Below, one piece after another: positions 9,373 to 17,633 of a stretch of 64,000 bases of DNA (position 1 is its first letter; each line of letters starts with the position of its first letter). A program made the position numbers and the translations under genes. The DNA lies in contig SVQW01000003.1 of NCBI GenBank assembly GCA_015065085.1, positions 101,637 to 165,636 on the forward strand. The letters run 5' to 3'. The notes under the pieces are model-generated. The model saw only the letters and a list, made by a program, of their open reading frames with translations, had not been told where the DNA came from and ran no database searches. Source of the DNA: Oscillospiraceae bacterium. Lineage in GTDB: Bacteria; Bacillota; Clostridia; Oscillospirales; SIG627.

Positions 9373-9417
9373 TTATAACACATTGCAGTACAAAAGTTGT
9401 ACCGCAATGTGTTATAA
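9373..9417. repeat. 19-bp inverted repeat (large hairpin) between ppi and ymdB
   Basis: The arms 9373-9391 and 9399-9417 pair over 19 positions with one mismatch around a 7-base loop (AAAAGTT). It may end the cyclophilin transcript or be an mRNA-stability or operator element for ymdB; there is no long T tract on the minus strand. Confidence 0.6.
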
Positions 9418-9432
9418 TTTTTGCCGAGTTTA

Positions 9433-9520
9433 CCGCACAATCCGCAGAGTTTTCCACATTTTCGTCCTGCGGCCGCGGATTTTAAAGGAGTTTTCCGCAC
9501 AACCCGCACAGTTTTCCACA
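9433..9520. repeat. 26-bp imperfect direct repeat plus a small hairpin
   Basis: The 26-bp blocks at 9433-9458 and 9495-9520 differ at only two positions; each contains CCGCACAA and AGTTTTCCACA. The second overlaps a small hairpin TTTCCACA/TGTGGAAA at 9513-9534. The function is unknown. No gene is supported in this interval. Confidence 0.6.
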
Positions 9521-9543
9521 CAAAAATGTGGAAATGCCTATAA

Positions 9544-10062
9544 TTAAAGGGTTTCAGGCTGTGGATAACTTTCGCCGAAGGTTTCAACGGTTACCTTCTT
9601 CATTACCTGCTTTTCAACGGGAGCGTCACCCCACGAGGTTTTGGTCTGAGCGATTTTGTCAACAACATCCATTCCCTCGATAACTTTTCCGAAAGCGGCA
9701 TACTGACCGTCCAGATGTGGCGCGTTTTCGTGCATGATAAAGAACTGGCTTCCTGCGGAATTGGGGTTCATGGAGCGAGCCATTGAGAGAACACCCGCGG
9801 TATGCTTAAGGTCGTTTTTGAAGCCGTTGATGGCAAATTCGCCTTTGATAGAATATCCGGGGCCACCCATGCCGTTGCCGTTGGGGCATCCGCCCTGAAT
9901 CATAAAACCACAGATAACACGGTGGAAAATAAGACCGTCATAATAGCCTTTATTCACAAGGCTGATAAAGTTATTTACGGTATTCGGAGCGATTTCGGGA
10001 TAAAGCTCTGCTTTGATAATGTCGGAGTTTTCCATTTCGATTGTGATAACGGGATTTTTCAT
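9544..10062 (-). CDS. Cyclophilin-type peptidyl-prolyl cis-trans isomerase
   Basis: A 172-residue single-domain cyclophilin with the family motifs FHRVICGFMIQGG (about 46-58), LSMARSMNPNSAGSQFFI (catalytic Arg and the SQFFI segment, ~91-108) and AAFGKVIEGMDVVD. There is no signal peptide, so it is cytoplasmic and assists proline isomerisation in protein folding. AAAGG precedes ATG at 10062. It begins 27 bp after the DUF6062 gene in the same orientation and is probably cotranscribed with it. Confidence 0.93.
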   Translation of the reverse strand: MKNPVITIEMENSDIIKAELYPEIAPNTVNNFISLVNKGYYDGLIFHRVICGFMIQGGCPNGNGMGGPGYSIKGEFAINGFKNDLKHTAGVLSMARSMNPNSAGSQFFIMHENAPHLDGQYAAFGKVIEGMDVVDKIAQTKTSWGDAPVEKQVMKKVTVETFGESYPQPETL

Positions 10063-10089
10063 TTTGTTTACCTTTCTTTATTAAAAAAA

Positions 10090-10782
10090 TTATAATTCTG
10101 CATTGTCTCCCTCGAGAAAGCGTATCGCCTTTTCTACGGCATCCTTTGCGTCTCCCCAGGGTTCATCGGCATAGCGGTAATCGAATTTCTTACAGAAAAA
10201 TGAGATATTATCCTTAACCTTTTCAATATAAGGAGCTTCAACCGCGGCAACAGCATTAAGAAAATCAGGCTGCTTTTTCTTTGATACAAAAAGCTTGGCG
10301 TACTTCAAAAACAAACCGTAATGCTCAAGGCAGAAGTGGTTCTGCGCATCCAGCTTTTTACGGAACGACGGATCGTTTTCCCACAAAAGGCACGCAGTTT
10401 CCAGCATTTTGTTGAAATTCTTTTCAATTCGGGAACATACGTAGCAGGAATTGCTTATCTCGCCTGCCGCCTCCTCAACCTTTGAAAGCTTGTCTTTGAG
10501 AAGCGATATTCCTCCCGCACTGACTCTTTTGGAAACCTCATCAAGATGACTTCCCAGCATAAGAGCAAGTCCCAGGCGGTTTTTGAGATTGTACATTTTT
10601 TTGTAATGCACATCGCAAAACCCCAGATTATTGGTCTGTATACGTATATCCGGCTCCATCATGGAAGCCCCTAAAATCAAATCAAGCTCGTTATCTTCAA
10701 GCTTTTTGTACAAAAGGCAGAACGGACACTGTTCGTTTTGTTCAAACGCCTCGTTGACGGGAATGGTATAAATTTTTTCCAT
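10090..10782 (-). CDS. DUF6062-like Cys-rich cytoplasmic protein
   Basis: I choose ATG at 10782 (230 residues), because GAGGAG lies six bases upstream; the longer frame to 10893 reads into the MITE-like element. The N-terminus MEKIYTIPVNEAFEQNEQCPFC followed by LYKKLEDNE and GASMMEPDIR fits what I recall of DUF6062 proteins of Clostridia. Cysteine pairs occur at CPFC and, about 120 residues later, CYVC, with several CxxH-like pairs (FCDVHY, FCLEHY), suggesting a metal site. The function is unknown. The upstream region (10799-11044) is an inserted repeat that may have changed its expression. Confidence 0.6.
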   Translation of the reverse strand: MEKIYTIPVNEAFEQNEQCPFCLLYKKLEDNELDLILGASMMEPDIRIQTNNLGFCDVHYKKMYNLKNRLGLALMLGSHLDEVSKRVSAGGISLLKDKLSKVEEAAGEISNSCYVCSRIEKNFNKMLETACLLWENDPSFRKKLDAQNHFCLEHYGLFLKYAKLFVSKKKQPDFLNAVAAVEAPYIEKVKDNISFFCKKFDYRYADEPWGDAKDAVEKAIRFLEGDNAEL

Positions 10783-10798
10783 ATTTTCTCCTCGGTTA

Positions 10799-11044
10799 TA
10801 GCCGAAAAGAGCCGAACTCATGTCGGTTTCGAGGACGATTTTCGCCCCTTTCGGCGTTATTTTTTCTTGTAATATGTACATATAACTGCGCAAAAATGCC
10901 TTGAAAGAAACAAAAATCGTTCCTTGAAACTTCCCTCGAACCGAGGAAAGATAATTTTCGAGCAGAAATGCATTCTGCGCACAAAGATGTATTTATGCCG
11001 GAAAGAAATTTTCTCGGCGGCATTAGTTCGGCTCTTTTCGGCTA
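10799..11044. mobile_element. MITE-like element with 18-bp perfect terminal inverted repeats and flanking TA
   Basis: The left end 10800-10817 and right end 11026-11043 are perfect reverse complements over 18 bp (AGCCGAAAAGAGCCGAAC), and pairing continues inward to about 26 bp with two mismatches. The element proper (10801-11042, 242 bp) is bounded by TA on both sides, as expected for Tc1/mariner-IS630-type insertion at a TA target. It contains no convincing gene: the two short frames across it lack ribosome binding sites. The stop codon of the deacetylase gene (TAG, 11044-11042) is made by the flanking TA plus the first base of the element, so insertion may have trimmed that gene's end. Confidence 0.65.
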
Positions 11045-12358
11045 TTTCATAAAACGCATCGTCCACGCCTGAAGCTTAAGGCGCTTTGACAGGTATTCAT
11101 CCTTGAAATCATCACTCTGCACCCAACCCTTAAGGCAATCGTCCGTAAGGTCTGGCAGTACTGAAAGGTCGGGAAGCTGAGGAGCAGGCTTAAGAATAAT
11201 TTTCTTTTCACCGCACAAAACAGCCATGGCTGCTCTCAGCCAATCGGCAGGACCGATTTTTTGGTTTGCAACCGTAATACAAGTCGGCAGGAATTGCTCG
11301 GCATTCATATCATATGCCGATTTTATCATATCCTCCGCGTCAACCGCAACATCGTTTTCAACAGCATAGGGTGTGTCGAGGAAGCCGTAAACCTTGCCGC
11401 ACACATGCTTATCCTCACCCATGAGAAAATCACGGCAGGCAAGAAAAATATCGGATATGCAAAGAGAACAGGGCTGTGTCACGGGCATAAACTCCGCATT
11501 AAGCTTATCCCTGAGAGCGGGAATATCGGCTTTTTCTATTTTTCTTTCGCCCTCATTCTTTATTTCATCCGCCAGCTCAGAATAATTCGTTATTCTGAAA
11601 CGGCTGTCATTTTTGATGCGGTTTATGAACCTGCCGATATTCTTATAGAAGTTCTCGGTGTCCTCGACAGGTCTTCTGTTGCATTCTTTCCAATTGCCGT
11701 ACTCGGCAATATTGGTCTTATAGTAATTGAGCTTATCCCAGAACTCAGTGAAATTTGCCATATTGGGATGAGTAAATATAACAGCGCGCTTTTTGGTTGC
11801 AAGAAAATCCAGTATTTCGCTTATTTCCTCGTCGCTGTTTTTGGTGAGAAGCTTTTCAAGAGCAAAAGTATATTTTACCTGATATATATTACAGTAAAAA
11901 ACTCCTCTGCCATCCTCGGTATCGCAGAACGTATCCGCGTATACCGGTATGCCCATATCCGCATAGCCGTACATAGCAACATAGGATTTCTGATTTCCGG
12001 GCGGGCAGGCGACTGTCATCACTCTGCCGTCGGTGGCTTTTTTTATCATTCCGACAGCCTCGGTTTCCTGACGGATAAACTCATTGTACGCTTTATCGAA
12101 ATCTTCAAGGTCGGTGTATTCGTTGATGGTAGGATGAAGCGAATGACCATAGGAATGAGTGCCTATATCGTGATACTTAAGGGCATCCGTAACGTCCTTA
12201 CGTCCCCACTTGACAAGCTGGTCGGCAAGAAGTCCCACAACGCAGAAGCCACCCTTGACACCCGATTCTCTGAGCACCTCCGCCTCTCTGTACACGGCAT
12301 CCGCCGCAACCGAGGATGTAAAATCCTCTGTATCGAAAGAGAAAATTATATCTGTCAT
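11042..12358 (-). CDS. Polysaccharide deacetylase (NodB-like) domain protein with C-terminal extension
   Basis: A 438-residue protein when started at ATG 12358, which has GGGGGT upstream; an ATG at 12370 lacks a ribosome binding site. The N-terminal ~240 residues look like a carbohydrate esterase family 4 barrel: DIIFSFDTEDF (metal/catalytic Asp on strand 1), HDIGTHSYGHSLHP (HxxxH metal motif) and VIFTHPNMANF (late His). The remaining ~200 residues contain a Cys-containing helical segment (CSLCISDIFLACRD) of unknown role. There is no signal peptide, so it is not an obvious peptidoglycan deacetylase. The stop codon coincides with the border of the MITE-like element. Confidence 0.7.
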   Translation of the reverse strand: MTDIIFSFDTEDFTSSVAADAVYREAEVLRESGVKGGFCVVGLLADQLVKWGRKDVTDALKYHDIGTHSYGHSLHPTINEYTDLEDFDKAYNEFIRQETEAVGMIKKATDGRVMTVACPPGNQKSYVAMYGYADMGIPVYADTFCDTEDGRGVFYCNIYQVKYTFALEKLLTKNSDEEISEILDFLATKKRAVIFTHPNMANFTEFWDKLNYYKTNIAEYGNWKECNRRPVEDTENFYKNIGRFINRIKNDSRFRITNYSELADEIKNEGERKIEKADIPALRDKLNAEFMPVTQPCSLCISDIFLACRDFLMGEDKHVCGKVYGFLDTPYAVENDVAVDAEDMIKSAYDMNAEQFLPTCITVANQKIGPADWLRAAMAVLCGEKKIILKPAPQLPDLSVLPDLTDDCLKGWVQSDDFKDEYLSKRLKLQAWTMRFMK

Positions 12359-12417
12359 AACTACCCCCATAAAAATTCAATCACTTGGCATATATAGCTC
12401 AATATTTATATTTCCGT

Positions 12418-13266
12418 TTAAACGCTTCTGAAGCCTCTGCCGATAATTTCACTGCTTGTGGTTATAATGATAAACGAATGAGGATCGATTTCTTTGACTT
12501 TGTTACGGAGTCTTATGGCTTCAATTCGTTTGCATACTGTATGAATCATGGTTTTTTCTTCTTTTGTAAATTCACCGATAACAGAATTAACCGTAACCCC
12601 GTGATGAAGTGTCTTTATGATAAAATCGGATATTTCCTCACGTTTGGTCGTAATTACAATAAAATATTTGCAAGTGTTGAGATTTTCAATCATGCTGTCA
12701 ACAATAAATGCCTTTGCAAACAAGCCCATCAGTGAGAACAAGCCTATCTGAACGCCGAAAACAGCAAAGGAGCTTGCGGCAACAAAGAAATCAACCGCCA
12801 GCAATGCCTTGCCTACGTCGACATTTGTATATTTTTTCAGAATAAGCGCGGCAATATCGGTTCCGCCGGAGGATGCATCGCTGTTAAAAATCATTGCAGA
12901 GCCGACGGAGGTAAGAATCATGGCATATGCCAGCTCCATAAACGGTTGGTTTGTAAGCGGCTGCGACAGCGGCAAGACCACCTCTAAGACATATGTGACT
13001 GCTGAATAGAACATACTGCAGTAAACCGTCTTTATTCCGTTTTTTGTGCCCAGAAACAAAAAACCGAGCAACAAAAGGGTAATATTCAAAATCCATATCC
13101 ATGCGGCAGGTGTTACGGGAGTAATTTTACCGAGAATTGTGCCTATACCCGTTACTCCTCCGGTTGCAAAGCCGTTTGGAATCTTGAAAAAATAAACTCC
13201 GCAGGAAAGAAGTATGCAGCCCAAATTGATAAACAGAAAATTCTTGAGTTTGCTTTGTTTTTTCAT
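12418..13266 (-). CDS. YitT-family integral membrane protein (DUF161 + DUF2179)
   Basis: The 282-residue protein has about five hydrophobic segments in the first ~190 residues (for example LKNFLFINLGCILLSCGVYF and WIWILNITLLLLGFLFLG), with GGVTGIGTILGK and SSGGTDIAALIL, which are typical of YitT/DUF161 proteins. A C-terminal soluble DUF2179 domain follows (NTCKYFIVITTKREEISDFI, then HGVTVNSVIGEF). The molecular role is not established; the family is common in Firmicutes membranes. ATG at 13266 has GAGAGGT upstream. Confidence 0.88.
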   Translation of the reverse strand: MKKQSKLKNFLFINLGCILLSCGVYFFKIPNGFATGGVTGIGTILGKITPVTPAAWIWILNITLLLLGFLFLGTKNGIKTVYCSMFYSAVTYVLEVVLPLSQPLTNQPFMELAYAMILTSVGSAMIFNSDASSGGTDIAALILKKYTNVDVGKALLAVDFFVAASSFAVFGVQIGLFSLMGLFAKAFIVDSMIENLNTCKYFIVITTKREEISDFIIKTLHHGVTVNSVIGEFTKEEKTMIHTVCKRIEAIRLRNKVKEIDPHSFIIITTSSEIIGRGFRSV

Positions 13267-13390
13267 ACCCTACCTCTCAAATGTCAAATCCCGGTAATGC
13301 CTGTAATATAGACATCTTTCACTGACACCTTTCCCATATGGTGAAGGATTTCTTTTTATCCATTAAATCCGATAATTTATTGAGTTTAGT

Positions 13391-14353
13391 TTAACCGACA
13401 AATTCAAAGTTTAATGTCTGTTTTTTTGATTCGCCCGGTTTTATAAATTCAAGCATTCCCTTTTCTCTCATTACATCTCTTCCGTCAGGAGTGCAGTTTC
13501 CGGGTTCAAGTCCCATAACATAGTCATATTCTCCCATCATTTTCCATTGAGTAAAGCACTTAAGCTCATTTGTATCGAAAATCATCTTCATGCCCTTTTT
13601 TATTTTGGGATTATATATGCTGACTTCTGCCTTTCCTGAAAATTTATGATAAAAACACATTTCTTCATATTCTGCTTGCGGACCTTCAACCCTCAGACAG
13701 TCAGCCAGTCCTGTCACAGAATGTTCGTTTCTGGCAACGATTTCAGCTGACGGGATTCTTATTTCAGTATCCTCACACAGAAGCGGATAACCCATATTGC
13801 AATGATACATAATTTCATACGGTGCTTCAGATGAACCTGTATTTTTAACAGTATCCGTCATTGTAAATTTGTTTTCAGCAAGTGACACCACATATTCTCT
13901 TTCAAGGACAAGCTTGTGAGAAAAGATGCGTGCATCGCGCACTGTCGCCGTGATATAAATGTTGTTATCATCTATTCGGTAAGCGAAATTTTCGCAAGGG
14001 GTATTTGATATCGTCCCGTGAAGCGGAAGCTGCTCGCCATCATCAGTACAAGGGCTTCCCACAGCTGTCAGTCCGCATGTGGTGCAAAATCCGGCTGTAA
14101 AGGATTTCAAAAATCCAATCCCATCCTTGTCATAGTATTTTGGAGAGACATACCCACAAGCAGAAATAAAACTAAAGTTATCGCCTTTTAAACTAAGCCT
14201 TGTAATGTCCGCACAGCGATCAAGTGAAACCCAGAATTCAAGTCCTTTTCCGTTTCTCACATATAGCATGCGCATACCATCGCCTTTGCCTCCGGAAAGA
14301 CGCATTTCCTCTACGCCGTAAATTTGTGTTGGGTTGCCTATATACTTATTCAT
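13391..14353 (-). CDS. DUF4432 / aldose-1-epimerase-like protein
   Basis: The start at ATG 14353 is supported by AAGGAGA; the longer frame to 14401 has no ribosome binding site. The 320-residue protein shows GGKGDGMRMLYVRNGKGLEFWVS, LDRCADITRLSLKG and LHGTISNTPCENFAY, then YHCNMGYPLL and LEPGNCTPDG, the pattern of galactose-mutarotase-fold DUF4432 proteins that accompany carbohydrate-use genes. The likely role is epimerising or binding a free sugar in the cytoplasm. The context (glycosidase genes on both sides) agrees with sugar metabolism, but the substrate is unknown. Confidence 0.75.
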   Translation of the reverse strand: MNKYIGNPTQIYGVEEMRLSGGKGDGMRMLYVRNGKGLEFWVSLDRCADITRLSLKGDNFSFISACGYVSPKYYDKDGIGFLKSFTAGFCTTCGLTAVGSPCTDDGEQLPLHGTISNTPCENFAYRIDDNNIYITATVRDARIFSHKLVLEREYVVSLAENKFTMTDTVKNTGSSEAPYEIMYHCNMGYPLLCEDTEIRIPSAEIVARNEHSVTGLADCLRVEGPQAEYEEMCFYHKFSGKAEVSIYNPKIKKGMKMIFDTNELKCFTQWKMMGEYDYVMGLEPGNCTPDGRDVMREKGMLEFIKPGESKKQTLNFEFVG

Positions 14354-14413
14354 AAGTATTCTCCTTCTCATTGTAATATAGATGCCTATCTTTTTGTACA
14401 TAAGGGATAGCCG

Positions 14414-14619
14414 ATTTAGATGCCACTGATTTTAAATAAATAATTAATAATGAATGATGAATAATTTCGGTTGAAAATCACAAAGTGATTTTCTTTTTAT
14501 ATAATTCAAATGCGGAGCATTTGTTCCTTAATTCTTCATTATTCATTATTCATTTTTCAATATTCATTGAATTCATCTCCGATGAATTCATTATAAAATG
14601 CGTGTACAATTTAGATGCC
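14414..14619. repeat. Hairpin-rich repeat flanked by 11-bp direct repeats
   Basis: ATTTAGATGCC occurs at 14414-14424 and again at 14609-14619. Between the copies are AT-rich imperfect inverted arms (ATAATGAATGATGAATAATT on the left, ATTCATTATTCATT on the right), small hairpins AAAATCAC/GTGATTTT and AAATGC/GCATTT, and a 10-bp palindrome TGAATTCATC/GATGAATTCA (14568-14590). There is no gene. The layout suggests a MITE-like insertion between the DUF4432 and aldolase genes. Confidence 0.55.
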
Positions 14620-14632
14620 GACTCAACAATCT

Positions 14633-15643
14633 TTATATAAGTGACAATAGTTCATCCACATCTTCCCGTTTTGTCGCAAAGGTTGTAACCATTCTTGTAA
14701 GCCTTATTTCTTTTTCCCAGTATGAAAGGTCGTATTTTTCGTTTGCTTTATTCATCTGTTCTTCATTTAATATGCAAAAAACAGCATTTGTATCTACGGG
14801 ATAGTAAATCTTTATTCCCTTTTCTATGAGTTTACTTTCCAGATATTTTGCCTGCGAATTTGCGTGGCTGGCGGTTTTTTTCCAAAATTCATTTTTCAAA
14901 AGATATTCCATCTGAACACCTAGGAATTTTGACTTATCAAGATGCTGAAGTGCTTGTTTTTGCAAATATTCAAGAGCGGTAAAATGCTCCGCTCTTCTGA
15001 AGATGACCATTTCGCCGAACATAGCACCTGCTTTTGTACCACCAAAAGAAAACGCATCAACGCCCGTTTCTTCAATCATTTCAGCAATACTTGTATCAAG
15101 AGCCACCAGTGCATTTGAAATTCTTGCACCGTCAATATATACATACATATCTCTTTCATGAGCAAAATCACAAATTGCCTTGATTTCTTTATTGGTATAT
15201 AAAACACCAAGTTCTGTAGGCTGTGTTATCACAACTACCTGAGGTAAATATTTATAGTTTTTGATTTTATTCAAATAGTCACCTATTACTTCGGGAGTAA
15301 GTTTGCCCATTTTGCCTTCCATAGCAAGTATTTTATTACCAAGCATACTTTCAAAAGCACCACATTCGTATGTATGTATATGAGTATGGTTTTCACAAAG
15401 GATTGTACCCCATCTGTCTACCATACTTTTCATTGCCATTATGTTGGCAGCTGTCCCGTTTGAAGTATAAACAACCTTTATTTCGTCTTTGAAGTTTTTT
15501 TGCATAAGCTCTGTTGCACTTTTTGTATAGCAGTCATGACCAACTTTGCCATCCACTTCAAGTTCATTTATTCTCATCAGTTCTTCCATAATCTCCGGAT
15601 GAGTATTTGTCCAGACTTCCCCTCTTAATACCTTTGATTTCAA
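14633..15643 (-). CDS. ltaE: Low-specificity L-threonine aldolase-type PLP enzyme
   Basis: A 336-residue fold-type I PLP enzyme. The pyridoxal lysine is in SFGGTKAGAM (~residue 223), with the PLP-contacting Asp in YIDGARISNALVAL, and VVYTSNGTAANIMAM and HIHTYECGAFE in the N-terminal half; all fit the threonine aldolase/beta-eliminating lyase family. The likely reaction is cleavage of threonine or allo-threonine to glycine and acetaldehyde in the cytoplasm. The start is TTG at 15643 with GGGAG nine bases upstream. The gene stands alone between two hairpin-repeat regions. Confidence 0.88.
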   Translation of the reverse strand: MKSKVLRGEVWTNTHPEIMEELMRINELEVDGKVGHDCYTKSATELMQKNFKDEIKVVYTSNGTAANIMAMKSMVDRWGTILCENHTHIHTYECGAFESMLGNKILAMEGKMGKLTPEVIGDYLNKIKNYKYLPQVVVITQPTELGVLYTNKEIKAICDFAHERDMYVYIDGARISNALVALDTSIAEMIEETGVDAFSFGGTKAGAMFGEMVIFRRAEHFTALEYLQKQALQHLDKSKFLGVQMEYLLKNEFWKKTASHANSQAKYLESKLIEKGIKIYYPVDTNAVFCILNEEQMNKANEKYDLSYWEKEIRLTRMVTTFATKREDVDELLSLI

Positions 15644-15732
15644 AACTCACATCTCCCTTTTAAATATTTAACCCAGATGAAATTATTATAGAATCAGTAA
15701 ATAATTTTGATTCCAACTGTTTTTAATGAATT

Positions 15733-15906
15733 GACAACTGTCGTTGTCATGAATTGGCTGAAGCCATGAATTCTCGCTATCGCTCCATGAATTGAATTGC
15801 CTTTAATGTGCGTAAGCACAATTCATGAGCCGCAAGGCTCAATTCATGAAATCTTCAAATTTCAATTCATGCCGAAGGCAATTCATTGAGTTTGCTTCGC
15901 AAACTC
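15733..15906. repeat. Array of small hairpins separated by ATGAATT / AATTCAT
   Basis: Consecutive hairpins: GACAAC-TGTC-GTTGTC (15733-15748), GGC-TGAA-GCC (15756-15765), GTGC-GTAA-GCAC (15808-15819), GAGCC-GCAA-GGCTC (15827-15840), GAAAT/ATTTC (15848-15863), GCC-GAA-GGC (15871-15879) and GAGTTTGC-TTC-GCAAACTC (15888-15906). The left ones are separated by ATGAATT and the right ones by its complement AATTCAT. Stems differ in sequence but loops are short and often GNNA-like. This is the main content of the 431-bp gap 15644-16074; the rest is AT-rich and ends with the GH31 promoter. Confidence 0.7.
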
Positions 15907-16013
15907 ATTATATCACACTACAATTCAAAATTCAATACAAATGTGCAAACAAAATAGTTTGTTTTTTTAATCGCTTTCGGACAAAATGCCATATTTTTGG
16001 AGACATGGCTCCA

Positions 16014-16042
16014 TTTACTTCCAACGCCGTACGATATATAAT
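16014..16042 (+). promoter_or_regulatory. Promoter of the GH31 gene
   Basis: TTTACT (16014-16019), a 17-bp spacer and TATAAT (16037-16042) lie 33 bp upstream of the GH31 start. A GCCAT...ATGGC inverted pair lies just upstream of the -35 box. Confidence 0.75.
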
Positions 16043-16074
16043 TGATTCATAAAATATGAAAGGATTCACCGATT

Positions 16075-17592
16075 ATGATTATCAATAAACTCGACGGTGA
16101 GCTGTTCTGGGGCGGACGTGTAAAAGACCTTATGCCCTACGAAACAGGCTCGGGACACATGGACGGCGATATGTCCTCCAGCTACCACAACACGGGAAAC
16201 CAGCTGGGTGGCATGCTTCTTTCCAACAAAGGACGCGTTATTTTTTCCAACAATCCCTTTGATTTCGATATACGCGAAAAAGAGGTGGAAATAACGGCAC
16301 ATCAGGATATTGTCATGAGAATGGCGGGAACTACGCTCAAAGACGCCTATCTTTATATGATTAACAATCTTCTGAAAAAGCCCGAAAAAACTCCCCCGAA
16401 GGAGTTTTTCAAAATGCCGCAATTCAACACCTGGGTGGAGCTTATCTACAACCAGAACCAGAAAGATATACTGGAATATGCCCACAGCATTATAAACCAC
16501 GGTCTGCCGCCGGGAATACTGATGATTGACGACAACTGGCAGGAACAGTACGGTGTATGGAAATTCCACGAAGGACGTTTTCCCGACCCCAAGGCAATGA
16601 TGAAGGAGCTCCATGAAATGGGCTTCAAGGTTCTTTTGTGGATAGTACCCTTCGTAAGCCTTGACAACGAGACCTCCCGCGAAATGATTAAAAGAAAGCT
16701 TCTTATACGCGATGCCGACGGTGCAAATCCACATGTATTCAAGTGGTGGAACGGTTACAGCGGCATACTGGATTTTTCAAATCCCGAAACGGTAGAATAC
16801 TTCAAGGGCAGAATGGACTGGCTGATGGAAGAATACGGCGTTGACGGCTTCAAATTCGATGCAGGTCAGCCCTTCTATTATGACACCAAGCTCAAATACT
16901 ACAAAACACCAAAAACACAGGTTGAAAACTCCATGCATTACTGCAACTTTGCGGCAATGTACGAATACAGTGAGCTTAAGGACGGCTTTAACGCCGCTCA
17001 TCTGCCCGTACTTCAGCGTCTGGGCGACAAAAGTCACAAATGGGAAGAAGGCGTGCAAACCCTTATTCCCGGCATTACAGCTCAGGCTATAATGGGATAT
17101 CAGTTCACCTGTCCCGACATGATAGGCGGAGGAAGCTGGGTAGACTTTTTGCCCGGTAAGGAGCTTGACCAGGAGCTTATCGTAAGATATGCCCAGTGCT
17201 GTGCCTTTATGCCCACCATGCAATTCTCGGTTGCACCCTGGAGAGTGCTTTCGGAGGAAAATCTGGGTTACATACTGGACGTCATAAAGCTTCATGACAA
17301 ATACGTCCCCTACATTCTGGAGCTTATCGACAAATTCATGGAAAACGGTGAGCCTGTTGTGCGCATGATGGAATACAACTATCCCCACAAGGGCTACGCG
17401 CAGATAAAACAACAATATATGCTGGGTGATAAAATACTGGTTGCACCCGTTGTAGAAAAAGGCGTCACAAAGCTTGACGTAATACTTCCCGAGGGCAAAT
17501 GGCTGGCAGATGACGGAACGCTTTACGATGGCGGACAAACCGTTACGGTGGATGCCCCGCTCTCCCGTCTCCCGTATTTCACACTTCAGTAA
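16075..17592 (+). CDS. Glycoside hydrolase family 31 (alpha-glycosidase)
   Basis: The 505-residue protein has the GH31 barrel pattern: LPPGILMIDDNWQEQYG (~142-158), GFKVLLWIVPFVS, YGVDGFKFDAGQP (nucleophile Asp region, ~257-269), and FTCPDMIGGGSW (the DxxGG region holding the general acid, ~344-355). A short beta-rich N-terminal part and a C-terminal beta domain (GDKILVAPVVEKGVTKLDVILPEG) complete the fold. There is no signal peptide, so it is probably an intracellular alpha-glycosidase acting on imported oligosaccharides; glucose, xylose or galactose linkages are all possible. It is shorter than most GH31 enzymes. It has its own promoter and a shared terminator, so it is monocistronic. Confidence 0.88.
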   Translation: MIINKLDGELFWGGRVKDLMPYETGSGHMDGDMSSSYHNTGNQLGGMLLSNKGRVIFSNNPFDFDIREKEVEITAHQDIVMRMAGTTLKDAYLYMINNLLKKPEKTPPKEFFKMPQFNTWVELIYNQNQKDILEYAHSIINHGLPPGILMIDDNWQEQYGVWKFHEGRFPDPKAMMKELHEMGFKVLLWIVPFVSLDNETSREMIKRKLLIRDADGANPHVFKWWNGYSGILDFSNPETVEYFKGRMDWLMEEYGVDGFKFDAGQPFYYDTKLKYYKTPKTQVENSMHYCNFAAMYEYSELKDGFNAAHLPVLQRLGDKSHKWEEGVQTLIPGITAQAIMGYQFTCPDMIGGGSWVDFLPGKELDQELIVRYAQCCAFMPTMQFSVAPWRVLSEENLGYILDVIKLHDKYVPYILELIDKFMENGEPVVRMMEYNYPHKGYAQIKQQYMLGDKILVAPVVEKGVTKLDVILPEGKWLADDGTLYDGGQTVTVDAPLSRLPYFTLQ

Positions 17593-17593
17593 T

Positions 17594-17627
17594 AAAAATC
17601 AGTGCTTCTCACGAAGCACTGATTTTT
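17594..17627. terminator. Bidirectional terminator between GH31 and GH78 genes
   Basis: A perfect 15-bp stem (17594-17608 with 17613-17627) and a TCAC loop, with A and T runs at the two ends, lie between the convergent genes. Confidence 0.92.
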
Positions 17628-17633
17628 ATTATT

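Noticed and set aside
9336..9587. An 83-residue minus-strand frame across the hairpins
   Set aside because: Its repeated peptide segments simply reflect the inverted and direct repeats; it has no ribosome binding site and overlaps ppi.
10796..11066. Two small minus-strand frames inside the MITE-like element
   Set aside because: There is no ribosome binding site, the ends lie in the terminal repeats, and composition is unlike real genes.
11261..12397. A 378-residue plus-strand frame
   Set aside because: It is antisense to the polysaccharide deacetylase gene, with no ribosome binding site or recognised domain.
15733..15906. CRISPR array
   Set aside because: The constant parts are only 7 bp, the variable parts are self-complementary stems, and no cas genes are near.
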